Shown here one piece after another: positions 47,256 to 58,779 of a stretch of DNA of 64,000 nt. The position numbers and the translations under genes were made by a program. Below the pieces are notes generated by a model, which saw nothing but the letters and a program-made list of their open reading frames with translations, was not told the DNA's origin and ran no database searches. Location: assembly GCA_963971425.1 (NCBI GenBank), contig OZ020516.1, positions 35,452,199 through 35,516,198 on the forward strand, in the 5' to 3' direction. The stretch is from Bryoerythrophyllum caledonicum. Its lineage: Eukaryota > Streptophyta > Bryopsida > Pottiales > Pottiaceae. The stretch's first letter is position 1. Each line of letters begins with the position of its first letter.

Positions 47256-48973
47256 GAGCATCCCCTGCAATGATATTGCAAAGCTCCCCTTTACAACGGC
47301 AAAACTTAGTAACGGGGAGGAAGTTCACGAAGCTTGCCCCAGGTGTGACGAGGCTACCGCTTCCACATCCTCAACTCAACATCCGCACTTAAAAATAGAA
47401 CCATGTTTCCTTCCGCCCAAAGAAACAATTGAACGGTCATATTCTGGGCATGTAGACAATAACACCAAGATTTTCAGAGAGAGCCATGGCTTGAACGAGG
47501 GCACTAGAAATATGGCCCTTTTTGACTTGTGGACACTAGATTTGGAGGGAGCACTAGAAATTTTTGGCGCGTGAGGGCCTTGGTGGGGAGCCACAAACTC
47601 TACTTAACCCCTAAGGTACCGTGACAGTTTTACACCAAAAACACTTCAAATTTAATGGATTCTAGTGCAATGAATATAGAAGGTAACAAAAACTTTGATT
47701 TTTAGTTCTGACCGTAGGATCTCAATAAAGGCTTATTAAGTAATAAATGTTCAAAATTTCATAAACTTTGACCGCACGGATTGAAAGATTATAGTGTTTG
47801 AAGTCAAGCAAATGGTTCATTTTCTTCCCTGCGTTTAGTGGATCAGCAGACTTTGACTTCAGTTGGTGTCAAAAAAATTCACTACACAAGGTCTAAATCT
47901 ATTACCATCTTGTTAAGCATGATGTTAGCTCCTTACACACCAATTTTTAGAGGTAGAGACGGGGTGTAGCATATTCAAAACAAGTGTGCAAGGAGTGGAG
48001 GCTCAAAATTTGTTAATTCACACCAGGCCTTTTTTTTTGGTTTCAGAGTTTTAGCCAGATTTGGCCAGAGTGGCGACACAAACTTTTTGACGACGGCAAG
48101 TTTGGCGACACAAAGTTTCTCTCAAAACCATACAAAACCAAATTTTCTCTATAAATATCCATTTTGGAGAATTCATCTCTATAAACATAGATTTGTACAT
48201 CCTTTTTGACGACAAGTTGGAGTTCATTAGTAGCAATATGGCGATATGCCAACGGCCATCAATGAAGTTTTGGCGATATAAAATCTTAAGAATTCCCAGT
48301 TCTTCGGGAATATTCTATTTTTGGAAACAAAATTTCGCTTTTTGGCCTCAGGTCGCCAAAAAAAAAGGCCTGATTCACACTTTAATTATTTTTGAACTTA
48401 ATATGTTTTTGATTGATAATCCGAATGATTAATAAGAAGGTTTACATTACATATTGTTGTGGAAAAAATAAAAAGTGAAAAATATAAAGATACCTAGGTT
48501 TTCTGTGGAAAAGAAGAAGTTTTTTTGGTACCTTGCCCGACAATGAGTGACAATGTGTGAAAATGTGCAAAAATGTTTGACTTGGGTTGGCATGCTATTT
48601 TTCACTAAAGACAAGAACTTTTTTTTGACAATATGAAGGGAAATAATATTACTTGCGAGTACTGAGAATCTCACTTTCAATAGAGTGTCCTATCAAAAAA
48701 AATTGGAGGTGCCCAAGGTGCCCGCGCTCCCCATTTAAAATTCAAAACCCTATAACTTTTTCATCAAATGTCCAATTTAGGAAAAAATTGTTTTCCCACT
48801 AAGGTCTTGGTAATGTCTTTCTATAGAAAAAATTTCAAAGAAGAATGTTTGAAATTGACACCATAGGAACCTGACCAAACTTTCAAAAAGCCCATTTTTG
48901 ACACTGGGTACCTTAGGGGTTAAACTGAAAACCTCCTGTCGAGAAACCTGTCAAGGGCGCTGCAAGGATGCTC
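47256..48973. mobile_element. PIF/Harbinger-like non-autonomous element carrying repeat family D
   Basis: The left end is GAGCATCCCCTGCA and the right end is the complement of GAGCATCCTTGCAG. Each end is flanked by TAA (47253-47255 and 48974-48976), a 3-bp target duplication of the TWA type typical of PIF/Harbinger. The 1.7-kb interior includes the longest copy of repeat family D (47620-48930) and no transposase or Myb-like protein. The terminal GAGCATCCCC is shared with the MITEs at 27643 and 55688. Confidence 0.65.
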
Positions 48974-49995
48974 TAAGCACCTAGCTTTGCAGTCCCTTTT
49001 CCACCCTCCATCCAGCGTAACAATGGATCCCAAACGCCCTCATTCTGGTCCAATGGGATGAGCACTCTAGCAATGAAGAGATCTAGTTTTTATGGAGGCC
49101 ATGGAGATGATTGGGAATACCAATGCTGTGCTCATGTCCCATGACCAGTCTCATCCAGGGAATTAGTTACCACAGTTTGCTGTCATTGTTTTGGGCAACA
49201 ACTGGTCTTCATTCGAATGAAAATACCCGCATCCCAAGCAGGGACTAGAAGAATGACCAGTCACCAGAAGGTCTTTTTTTCTCATGACAACAATGACCAG
49301 AAGGCCATAGTTATCCTTTAATTGGAACTTGGGATTGTGGATGTCAACATTTGAACAGCACAGTAGTCATGGTTTGGAATCAGGGGACGAAATATTTAAA
49401 TAAATTGGTTTGTGATGTTTGTGTGCAGAGTCGACAAAAGACAACTCCTTTAATCCCTGCCTAAAATATTTAAAATAAAATTTCCTTTATAATTTTATAC
49501 TGTCTGCTCCCAGTAGGGGCTCACTGGAGGAATGAACAAATAGACACTACCTTACATCGGATCTCAATAATTTGTTTGCTTGAGCCATTGGAGGAGGGGG
49601 GTGGGGTAAAACCTTACCCCTATTCTATTTTTGGATGGGTCTATCTATATAAATTAGGGGCCTCGGAGAGTAATTTGGGAATACATGCCCCAAATTTGCC
49701 CAAAAATATTCTAAATAATGCTACTGGACCTCCAAAAATACAGGGTGCCATTAAGATGATGGCCCACCTCCCTGAAATGGCTCAAGCAACCACAATATTG
49801 AGATCCCCTTACATCCTCCAAAAGAGCGACAATCAACAACCTCATGTTCTTGTATTGTACTATACGGTATCCTCCAATAAAGGTTGTTGCCTTTTTCTTC
49901 CTTTCCACTCACTCGCCAACTCTCCACCCTTCTACATCTTGCTCTCTGATGCTCAAAACAAAGTTATGGAACCCCAAGCGTCATAGAGAGTTTCT
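48974..49995. other. Spacer and left flank of the second Tc1/mariner relic
   Basis: No independent gene. An open frame at 49576-49986 (136 codons, ending at TAG just before the transposase frame) lacks a known domain and may be part of the element's leader. Confidence 0.4.
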
Positions 49996-50989
49996 TTGAG
50001 TGTTGAAGAGAAGGCTTGTATCATTGGAATGAAGGTCGCAGGTTCAAAAACGCATGAGATTATTGCTGAAATGGGGGTTTTGGTACAACACATCCAGAGG
50101 ATATTGAAGCAGGCCCAAGAGGGGGAGCCAATTTATTCGAAGAAGAGCCCAGGTAAAGCTCTAAAACTAAGTGAGAGGGATGTTAGGACTTTAGTGCACA
50201 AGGGTAAAGACAATAGACGTGCTACCTTGGCCGAGATCACAAATAGTGTGCTAGAAAAGGTTTGCCTTAACAATGTCAGGAAGGCTATTCAATCTACTGG
50301 ATTTTTTGCACCAGTGGCACGAAAGAAGCCTTACCCTAGCGATGCACACAAGGCAAAGAGGTTGGAGTTTGCTTTGCAACACAAGAAGTGGACTTCTCAA
50401 GATTGGAATCGTGTCATTTGGAGTAATGAGTTGACTTTTGAGATTGGGAAGAATTTTAGGCGTGTGTTGGTTTGGAGAACAACCTACGAAAGTACAGCAT
50501 GGATTGTGTTGCGCCAACTTTTAAGTCCAGCCGCTCTTTGGTGATGGTTTGGGGAGCTTTTGCAGGTTGCAAGAAGAGCAAACTTGTCTTCATGGCAAAA
50601 GGACGACGTACAACACTTGACTTCGTGGACCAAGTGTATGATGGTGAGTTAATCCATTGTTCACCAACCATCAAAAACCCTATCTTGATGGAAGATGGTG
50701 TCCTAGTCCACCGATCAAAGGCACCAAAGCTCTAGAGGAGTTGCATCTGATTGAAAAGCGTGAATGGCCAGCAAACAACCCGGATTTGAACCCTATTGAG
50801 AATGTTTGGACCAAGATGAAAATAGACGTGCAAAAGTGGCCCAGAGCTCATAATGACAACGAGATGTGGGCACATTTGCAAGCAATTTGGGAAGGCCTTG
50901 ACCCAAAATGGTTGCAAAGCTTGGTAGATATGCTTCCTGATCAAATCCAAGCTACGCTTCCTGCAAAAGGAGGGTCGACTCGATGGTAG
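49996..50989 (+). pseudogene. Tc1/mariner-type transposase, frameshifted, first catalytic Asp lost
   Basis: The frame at 49996-50480 encodes an N-terminal helix-turn-helix region (SVEEKACIIGMKVAG, VQHIQRILKQ), LSERDVRTLVHKGKDNRRAT and RKAIQSTGFFAPVARKKP. It then reaches IWSNELTFEIG, where the usual Asp of the W-x-DE motif is Asn. A frameshift near 50480-50500 leads to VAPTFKSSRSLVMVWGAFAG, DFVDQVYDGELIH and LMEDGVLVHRSK. A second shift near 50735 leads to NNPDLNPIENVW (Glu) and a C terminus ending GGSTRW. It is homologous to the relic at 24018-25023, more complete at the C terminus, and lacks obvious flanking modules. It cannot be active. Confidence 0.87.
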
Positions 50990-50994
50990 CATAA

Positions 50995-52163
50995 CTCCAG
51001 CTTTAAACCCTAATATGTATTGAATAGTACTTCTATGATTTTGATACTTCTACTAAGGCTTCTCAATATGTAGGTGTATGTGGAGTCACAGAGCCATTCA
51101 CCTTGAAGTGTGTGTAATGGTTGTTTTTCTTGTCAAAAACGATTGTAAAAACAATTTGAAAATAAAGAAACAACAACCTTTACTGGAGGGTACCGCGCAG
51201 TGAAGTGGTTTAAATTCCAAGGCAAATTGTAACACCTTTTTCCCACCTGCCTTTCTTTCTTCTTCAGAAGGGGAAAATACTTCTGTGGCCCCTCTGCAGA
51301 CATTGAATTGGAAGAGAAGCAATCAACCAGGTTGTCCACAGAACATCATGAAGGAGCATTCACAAGGAACAACATACCACTACTACGTCCTATTCGTACA
51401 GGACAGTACATAAACAGAACCAATTGACAGGTCCTCCAGAAGTCACTCCACTGCATCTGATAGTACCAGACAAATTTGGTTCTGTGAAATTCGTACCATC
51501 TAACCACTTCTACAATATTCAATATGAATGCTTGCCTTCAAAGATAAAAAATTTGAATCTGAGATATGATGACCCATGAAACATCTTCTACAAAAATAAG
51601 GCACCTTTCTCGTTCCCAAACTTGAATCCCAATTCTCTCTATGAATTGCACATCCCACTTTACCGTACATAACCCTCTTTTGTGCTCATGTGACAAAATA
51701 TGATTGGCAACTAACTCGAGAGTCATAATACATAACCTTCTTCTTTTGACTTAATGTGTCACTCTCCTCCATGTAAGCATTGTAACAAAGAACCTTATTG
51801 GACTTGAATGCAAAAGTAAAATGATGTGGAGTAGGTTATGTCAGGCCTACCACCCCTGCCGGTTATGTAGTCCATATCCCAGGGTTAGCTTAAACGTCGG
51901 GAACCGTACATATAGGACCGTAGTATATTCTGTAGAGGATGTATTAAAGTTTAGCAAGACTTACACCTTTGGATTGAAGAATCTTCAACTAACATCTTTC
52001 ATTTGGGAGTCCTTTCAATATCTGAACCTTATCATGTTCAAATACGACACCGTACATGTAGAATATGGTGGCCACAAGCGGCACCTTCTGATGTTTAAGG
52101 GTTGAGATAAACTTTTGAGTCTAAATCGTTATTGCCATAGAAGCATTTTAAGTGAGATCAGGC
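50995..52163. other. Gene-free stretch
   Basis: No supported gene. A 94-codon frame at 51821-52105 has no recognised domain and no splice context. Confidence 0.45.
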
Positions 52164-52167
52164 TTAA

Positions 52168-52947
52168 CCCTTTACCGCCCAGGTTTGTTTCTAGAAAAAC
52201 CAAGATTTCTACTGATTTTTTTCTTTGAACCGGATTTGATGGAAATACAATGCCTAATACTAATATCTAACCTTACAAAGTTGAACATAACCCATGACCT
52301 AAACTTGGGGAAATTTTGCACGACATCCAACGGTTGATGGAATAGGTTATAGTGTTTAAAGTTACCGTTTATTGGTAGTAAAAACTATGGATTTTGGAGG
52401 GTGTACTACTTTAACCATCAATAGATTCTTGGAAGAATTTTTTTATTTTGAGTAAGAGCAGTTCACATGTGCACTAGGTTGATAGCTTCGCATTGACATA
52501 TCATATGTGAAGAAAATGTTTTTATACAATTATTGATGATTTTTTTGCTATTTTCTACTTGATTGTATACAAAAAGGTTCCAACCCTATACGATTCAAAA
52601 TGGAAGTTTCATATGCGAGGAGAGAGATCAACAATCACAAAATAATGAAGAATGTCTCAAAGACAAAGTTCAATCAAAATGTAAGTCCAAAATCAATGTG
52701 CATGTGTGTGAAATACAACATAGTACGTGGCATGGTATTCACTGTATTTGATGCATGTTGTGTTGTATTCCTAGCTTTTCCAAGAGTTCTATAAATCCAA
52801 ATCATGATCTGATTGTTGGAGAGTGTTTAAGTAACGTGTGCACAAATCTGGACCTGGTATCTCGAAGCCTAATTCCTCATGGACTTCATGCAAATTGAGT
52901 ATTAGCACCTCCGGAGTCCCATTTCGGGCTTCCTGGGCGGTAAAGGG
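52168..52947. mobile_element. piggyBac-like non-autonomous element
   Basis: The left end is TTAA|CCCTTTACCGCCCAGG (52164-52183). The right end is the exact complement, CCTGGGCGGTAAAGGG (52932-52947), followed by TTCA, one base off TTAA. A TTAA target site with ends starting CCCTTT is characteristic of the piggyBac superfamily. The 780-bp interior has only short frames without a DDD transposase, so the copy is non-autonomous. Confidence 0.75.
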
Positions 52948-53563
52948 TTCAGAGTTTGCCACCCCCATTGCTGGATTTCATTTAGAATTAGACACTCCTG
53001 GAGGAACGTCAGACCAAGTTCCAAAATGTTTCGGAGAAAAAGGTGGAACTAGAAACTACTTTAGGAACAAACTGCAGAGACCATAATGGAAGACAATTGA
53101 CTACCTGCATCCCTGAAAGAAAACTGCAGTGAAATATGCTTGAAATTGGAAATATAACAGAATAAAGTGCTGTATCGAGGAACACTGTAGAAGGTTTTAC
53201 AATGACCTCGTCGTCAACATGAAAAACTCAAAGAACCTTCAACAATGTATGATCTATAGTTACAGGTGCGGCTATAACGTAAACTTCCTGTTCAAAGCTC
53301 TGAAAAGCATTAGAGGTTTCTGGCCAACTTCATCGGTGTAGCACAAACACTACTAGCAACGCCTCACCAACAGCGTTAGAATCATACACTATGCAGAGAC
53401 AATCCCCCTCCAAATGGAAGTATCGAGACCACAAGGCAAATTAAAGGATAAAAACCTTTCTAACTCGCACCTACGGTCAAAATTAACTCAATATCCAAGT
53501 TCCGCAATAACAAAGTCTCCTCGGCACTTATACCAATATTACTCGGGATAGAATTTTAAAGCA
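52948..53563. other. Downstream region of the plastid membrane protein gene
   Basis: No gene is seen. It probably includes the 3' untranslated region of the minus-strand gene ending at 53564. Confidence 0.45.
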
Positions 53564-55483
53564 TTACTCGTTGAAGTGGATAGCGCCCACTTTCCAAACC
53601 AAAAACGCAGTGCCTAACATTAGCCCTATAATTAGCATAAATGAAAAAACTAAGTAGATGTCACCTGGTCTCAACGCAAACTGAAACTTGTTGGCATCTT
53701 TCTCCTCCTGAGTCTGCCTTGCGTCCTCAAAAATGTTCTTCGGCACCATGGGCTGCCCAAATTTCGTGGTCTTCCCATCCTTCTCTCCCTGCCTGAAAGC
53801 CTCAATCACCTGCATTGCCAGATTAAGCACCACAATTCACTCCTTGAATGAAGCACTGAATGAAAATACTCTCAACCTCATTTGTACATGTTTTATGAAC
53901 TCTTCGCAATTTCATAATAACCACATCCAATAGCGCAACCATGACTTAGACTGCAACTAACATCAGTTCTGCAAGCTTGTGAGGTTGGCAGAACTGAAAG
54001 CAGACACCTCGTCATGAAAGGTACAGACACATACCTGCTTTCCGGAATTGATCAGTGTCCGCCCTGAACTGGCCCGGTTGTACTCGCTTGGTGGAGCTAA
54101 CATTTGCGACTTGAGTCTGTCAGCTGCGAAGGATGACACTTTTCCAGTGGGGAAGGCGCCGGCAGATCCGTCATCAATGAGAGACTTGGGCTTCACGGAA
54201 ATGGATGGCTTGGCAGCCGGTGATTTCACAAATACTGATGGAGTGGAAGACGAAGCTGCTGCTGGCTTTGAGGTTGCCTGGGGGGTGGTCTTTCGGGCAG
54301 CAGCAGGGGCTTTGTTGGCTGCTTCAGGAGGGGCTGAGGCCTTTCCATTCTCAGCCTGCTTCGGTGGTGGCTTCGATGCAATCTTGGATGAGATTTTTCC
54401 AGCTGCAAAAGGAGAAGGGGTTGAGGAAGTGGGCTTCTCTACAGACTCTCCTTTCTCTTCTGCTTTGTTTTCTCCACTCGCGGCCCGAGCCCTGATATGC
54501 CGACCAGATCCCGTGCTCACATTCGACAATTGTGCCTGTGAGACACGCAATTCGTCAGATGAACAGACACTTCGGAACCCTTCATTGCTACACCCTAGAT
54601 ATGCAAACCTCAATTCCACACCATCTCAAGCAATTCAGAATAGATACAACACTGTTCCGAGTCAAGAGAGTTATTTGTAAAGTCACCCAAAGGTTTCAAT
54701 GAAGTAACCCCTCTTTTGACCTTTAATAGTTATCTGTTCACTCTAAACAGTTATTACATCGATAGAATCACTTGGTAGAACCGTTGTTAAATATGCAAGA
54801 GCTCGGTGGCTTCAAAACTCACATCAAACCAATTCTAGTCGTCTTCCTCTCTTATGAGCAGATTTCAGATTAATTGAAAAATATTGAGAGATCATTTTAA
54901 TTGTTCAGATTGAAAAATAGAGGAGGTAACTTATTGAAACTTTAGGTGAATTTAGAAATAACTCTAAGGTCTGGGAGCCAACAGGTTCAAAATTGCAGGC
55001 ATAATCTTTGCACAGGAACATTCCACCCTGAAACTACTAGTAAAAAATGCACCCGGCTCATAAAACCAAAACCCCGTAAACCTTCAAGTGACGATGTCAA
55101 TTTCCCATCCAAAACCTATATTAGGAGTTAAACAAGACATGGGATACAGGTTAAGTACCACCAACACATCAGTTTGCACAGCTTACAGATTCAGTGAAGC
55201 CGGAGGAACGCTGCTGGAATTGACGAAGCGCCCTCACCGAAGACGACAAACGCGCTTTTCGCGAGGGTGAGATCTCAGGCCAACCGCCAACGAAGGCGCG
55301 GCTGCCGCAGACTCCCGAAGCCGAAGCCAATGAGCTCCCATCTCTCTGCACCAAAACGCGCAACCGGCCAGTCAGTACAACCGCATCCGAAACCAATCAG
55401 CAACTCAAACAAAGAGGAGCGGCGCAGACCAACGCCGAGGAGAGCGCCGGATGGTGGCCCACGCTTGCAGCAACGCTCGCCAT
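53564..55483 (-). CDS. Plastid-targeted single-pass membrane protein, unknown function
   Basis: Four minus-strand exons, 55483-55430, 55345-55187, 54535-54035 and 53809-53564, all joined in phase 0, give 319 residues. The N terminus (MASVAASVGHHPALSSAL, then a Ser/Arg-rich stretch to about residue 71) looks like a chloroplast transit peptide. Residues about 90-210 are low-complexity Ala/Pro/Ser/Lys (ASKPPPKQAENGKASAPPEA) and probably disordered. The conserved part is the end: VIEAFRQGEKDGKTTKFGQP, VPKNIFEDARQTQEEKDANK, FALRPGDIY and a hydrophobic helix at about 289-309 (LVFSFMLIIGLMLGTAFLVW) before KVGAIHFNE. It resembles uncharacterised conserved plant plastid membrane proteins; I cannot name its role. 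The first donor (TTG|GTCTGC) is weak, so exon 1 is the least certain part. Confidence 0.75.
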
Positions 55484-55687
55484 TGCTGCTGCCGCCCTCA
55501 GCTCCGCAGCAGATGAGTGCCAGAGTCCACCAGGTGAAAAAGAAACGGCGCAAAAGGGTGCAATTTGGGCAGAGAAGGGACCTCTGATTTGTTCGGATGG
55601 TGCACGTTGCCGGGGATTTTGAATGAAGCGATGCTGAAAAAAATGAAGCAAATTTTATTTTTTATTTTTTTCTCTTGACTTCTCTGA
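55484..55687 (-). promoter_or_regulatory. Short upstream interval of the plastid protein gene
   Basis: Only about 200 bp separate the start codon from the MITE at 55688-56023. The leader is therefore short, or the element lies inside the promoter. No TATA box was assigned. Confidence 0.35.
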
Positions 55688-56023
55688 GAGCATCCCCACC
55701 GGTGCTCAAACCCGGTGGGCATTCAATGCATTTGCATTGAATAGTGGCGGGGCCCAGCCTCCGGGCGGCGTGCCACCCTTCTTCCGCACACTCCGCTCAT
55801 GTTTGAGCAGTGGGCCCGGTGGCTGTAGCCCGGTGTCTAGTGATTGGTTGCATTCATTGCTAACATTCTATATTCTCGCATCTTGGGTGGTGCAGCCTAT
55901 AGGATTCTTGTGGGCATATGGCTCAACTGTGAGCCGGTGGGGCTACCTCTTGAGTTCTCACCCTGCGTATCAAAAATATCTCCACACCACCGCAGGAGGG
56001 AGCGGGTAGGGGTGGGGATGCTC
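55688..56023. mobile_element. PIF/Harbinger-like MITE (family I), intact ends
   Basis: A perfect 13-bp terminal inverted repeat GAGCATCCCCACC is flanked on both sides by TGA (55685-55687 and 56024-56026), a 3-bp target duplication. The interior is GC-rich (GGGCCCGGTGGCTGTAGCCC) and self-complementary in places. No transposase. A decayed relative is at 27643-27983. Confidence 0.85.
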
Positions 56024-58506
56024 TGAAGCGGTGATGCGAGAGCGCGAGCACGAGCAAGTGCGAGACGCAAGCAGCCAATGGCCATAGCTGCGCGACACGG
56101 CCTCGTTCAAGTCCGTCGCAGGATATATATCTTCATCCATCCACGACTGCCCTCATTCATCCACCTCCCCATTTAGTTCAAAAACGAAAAAATAAATTCT
56201 TGAGAAATTCTGCAAGCAAAGAAATTGAAATGGACTTCTTTGTATGGTGAGGCAAAGATACCAATCAAATTTTTAAACTCTTTTCTCCTTTTCCCTATAC
56301 ATAAAATATTCTACATAAAATTGATAGATTTCTTTTATTAAACCCTAATTTCATTATTGTGTTTTTATAGTTTTATTATTAATTTACAAATATACATATT
56401 TGTTGTACCTAACGGGGCAAGGGCAGTCTTGACTCCAAGTCTCCATGGTGACGTAAAAGTTGTCAAAAAATTGAAGAGTCATCGGTTGATCAAATTGCGA
56501 TTATAGAAATGATTCATTGTAGACAACAATGTGCATTTTTTTTTTCATCTCATTGTGATTTTCTTTCCAAAAGTGCCAAATCTTTTTCCGGAGTCGTCGC
56601 GCGCAAAAATGAGTGTAGTGCCATTGTATAGTCAGCTTGATGAATCTAAGTTATGCAGAAGCATCACCGGTGTACCAACTTTAAACGTAACCTTATGTGA
56701 TGGCTACCCGCTAAATTTCAACGTATTGAAAAATTGGTATGAGACTTATTGGCGCTATCTTCACCGTCCACTTTGTTAGCGTTTAAGAGAATTGGCTTGC
56801 TTTAGGCACCATATCAGGTACAACAACGTTGATTTTTGCCACGTCTTGGTTGCATGCTATAAGAATAGTGTTTCCTTCCGTTGATTTTTGCCACGTCTTG
56901 GTTGCATGCTATAAGAATAGTGTTTCCTTCCGCTACGACCAGCTGCAATTTTGAGATAAATTTCGTCCATTGGTCCCTTCATAGTCTACTGAGGCAATAA
57001 TATATTGGATAAATAGTGGACATAATCTTCTCCAACAATGTCCAGTTTATTGTTTTGAAATGCCAAAATTCAATCCGCAAATATGCAATCCCCTAAAACC
57101 AGCAAGCATCATAGAGGTTGCAACGGCACACATATTTTCACGTAAAGCGTACACTTCAACGTTGCCCCATAGGTAAGACTCTTTAATAGATGTTGCGACA
57201 ATGTCTGGCTGCAAGCCCTTTCAAACACAAGGCATGATTATTTGAAATTGCCGCACATCCCACAAGTAAATCTTTCAAAAGGCACATTTTACTCAATTAT
57301 GTTGCGGAGTATACGGTTGACAGCTTTGAAAGCAAGCTTATTGATAATTGGTGTCTTTTTTCAGCAAATGAGCGTCGTACACCGTATTAGTTCTACTAGC
57401 TTACTTTGTCTATGGAAGACATGTTCAACTCAATTGGAACTTAAAATCTTTATTGAGTTCAATCCTGCTTTCTTGTAGCAACAACGCTATCATGATGCAC
57501 TTTATTGAAGTGCTTCAAATTGGTTTAAAATTGTGTTATTTGTATATTTATGGAGGGAGATATTTGTGCAAAAACTTATAATCATTTGAGGTGGGGTGAA
57601 TGAATATTGTTGCCTTGGTTGATTGTTCAATCTGTGAAGTTATTTGCTTCAAGGATACCAACCCAAGTATCTTTGTTTGCAGGTTTAAGAAAGTTTGAGT
57701 CTAGTAAGGAAAGGTATGAAGGTCTTCCTTGGGCAAAGGAGGTTATGGGGAAGAAGGGAAGGGAGGGGAGGGAGAAAGAGGGAATAGAAGGTTTAGAGGA
57801 AGGAAGGAAGGTGACAATGTTTTCAAGGGTTGAATAGGAGGTCAGTTGGGAAAGATAGGAATATGGGATGGAGGAGAAATTTAGCAAATCTAAATGAAAT
57901 GTGAATGACATTGTAAAATTTCGACGTAGAAAGGACAATTGGTGTAGGAGGTATAGAGGGCGAAAAGGAAGGAGGTTCCTGGGAGAGTCTTGGGCAATGA
58001 ATTCAAGGGTGATTCGGGTTTTTTTTCCCACATTCTAGGTTCTCATGTATGTGTTTTGGAACTTTGAGCACGGGAAGTATTAGAAGTTAGCTTTGCAAAG
58101 AACTATTTCATATAAAATCAAAGTTGGGACAAGAAAGGAATCAACGAATTATTGTAGAGGGTTTTGGAGGCATGCGGCGGCGATGACTTTCAAGAGCAGT
58201 TTGGTTCTTTCCTAGCCAATTGCTATGTTTCTATCCTCTTCTTCTGAGATTTTGAAAAAAAATTAGGCTTAGAAGTCTACCTTCTCCAATGTCTGGAGTT
58301 TACCCAGGTCAGAAACAGATGCCAACAGTGGGTGGTGTATAAATTGCACGTAAGGTACTTACTACTTTCAGAATCACAGAATCATTCAACGTTGAACTCC
58401 ATTCATTACGTTACTTCCTGTGACTGAGCAATTTTTAGGAGTTGTCTCAAGCAACTAGCAACTCAATCACAGGTAGTCTACATTAGAATTATCATGGAAA
58501 ATATTT
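56024..58506. other. Gene-free stretch
   Basis: No supported gene. It contains the 52-bp tandem duplication at 56828 and a purine-rich tract at about 57700-57830 (AAGGGAAGGGAGGGGAGGGA). Fragments around 56530-57480 have interrupted frames on both strands and could be an old element, but no domain is recognisable. Confidence 0.45.
56828..56931. repeat. Perfect 2 x 52-bp tandem duplication
   Basis: The unit beginning GTTGATTTTTGCCACGTC is repeated without change at 56828 and 56880, indicating a recent event (or an assembly slip). Confidence 0.95.
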
Positions 58507-58775
58507 TCAGACATGTACCAGATGAAACTTCAACTTCCCTTTCATGTGTGAATCTTCCCACTTCAGATCTGGACTTACAAGCTTGAAAACTGCTGTCAGA
58601 ATGCTATCGATGTATTCGTCCTCGTCTTTGCAGCGACGATATTCCAAGCCATTGGTGCCACCGAGAATCTTCAAGGCCTCTTTCCATTTTGATATATCGA
58701 TTCTGCTATCACTGACTCCCATTTCATACCATTGATCCAGCCAAAGAATTTGCAAATCTACATTTCGAAACTCCT
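58507..58775 (-). pseudogene. Fragment resembling the end of a plant TIR domain
   Basis: A minus-strand frame of about 85 codons contains SRIDISKWKEALKILGGTNG, LEYRRCKDEDEYIDSILTAV and FKLVSPDLKW. The pattern KWKEAL...G..L...DE.EYID.I...V.KLV is what closes TIR domains in plant TIR-NB-ARC-type proteins, where it precedes the nucleotide-binding domain. Upstream the frame closes with a stop shortly before CVEEFRNVDL. Downstream it ends at a TGA after HLVHV. No flanking NB-ARC or N-terminal TIR half was found within reach, so this is a fragment, a lone exon or a small TIR-only remnant. The reading is tentative. Confidence 0.4.
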
Positions 58776-58779
58776 CAAC

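Noticed and set aside
53733-53933. 66-codon plus-strand frame
   Set aside because: Antisense to the conserved last exon of the plastid membrane protein gene.
54048-54680. 210-codon plus-strand frame opposite exon 3 of the plastid protein gene
   Set aside because: Antisense of a low-complexity Ala/Pro/Ser exon whose splice borders and downstream conserved exon support the minus strand.
57607-58031. 76- and 134-codon frames on opposite strands
   Set aside because: Both arise from a purine-rich tract (AAGGGAAGGGAGGGG); composition explains the lack of stops.
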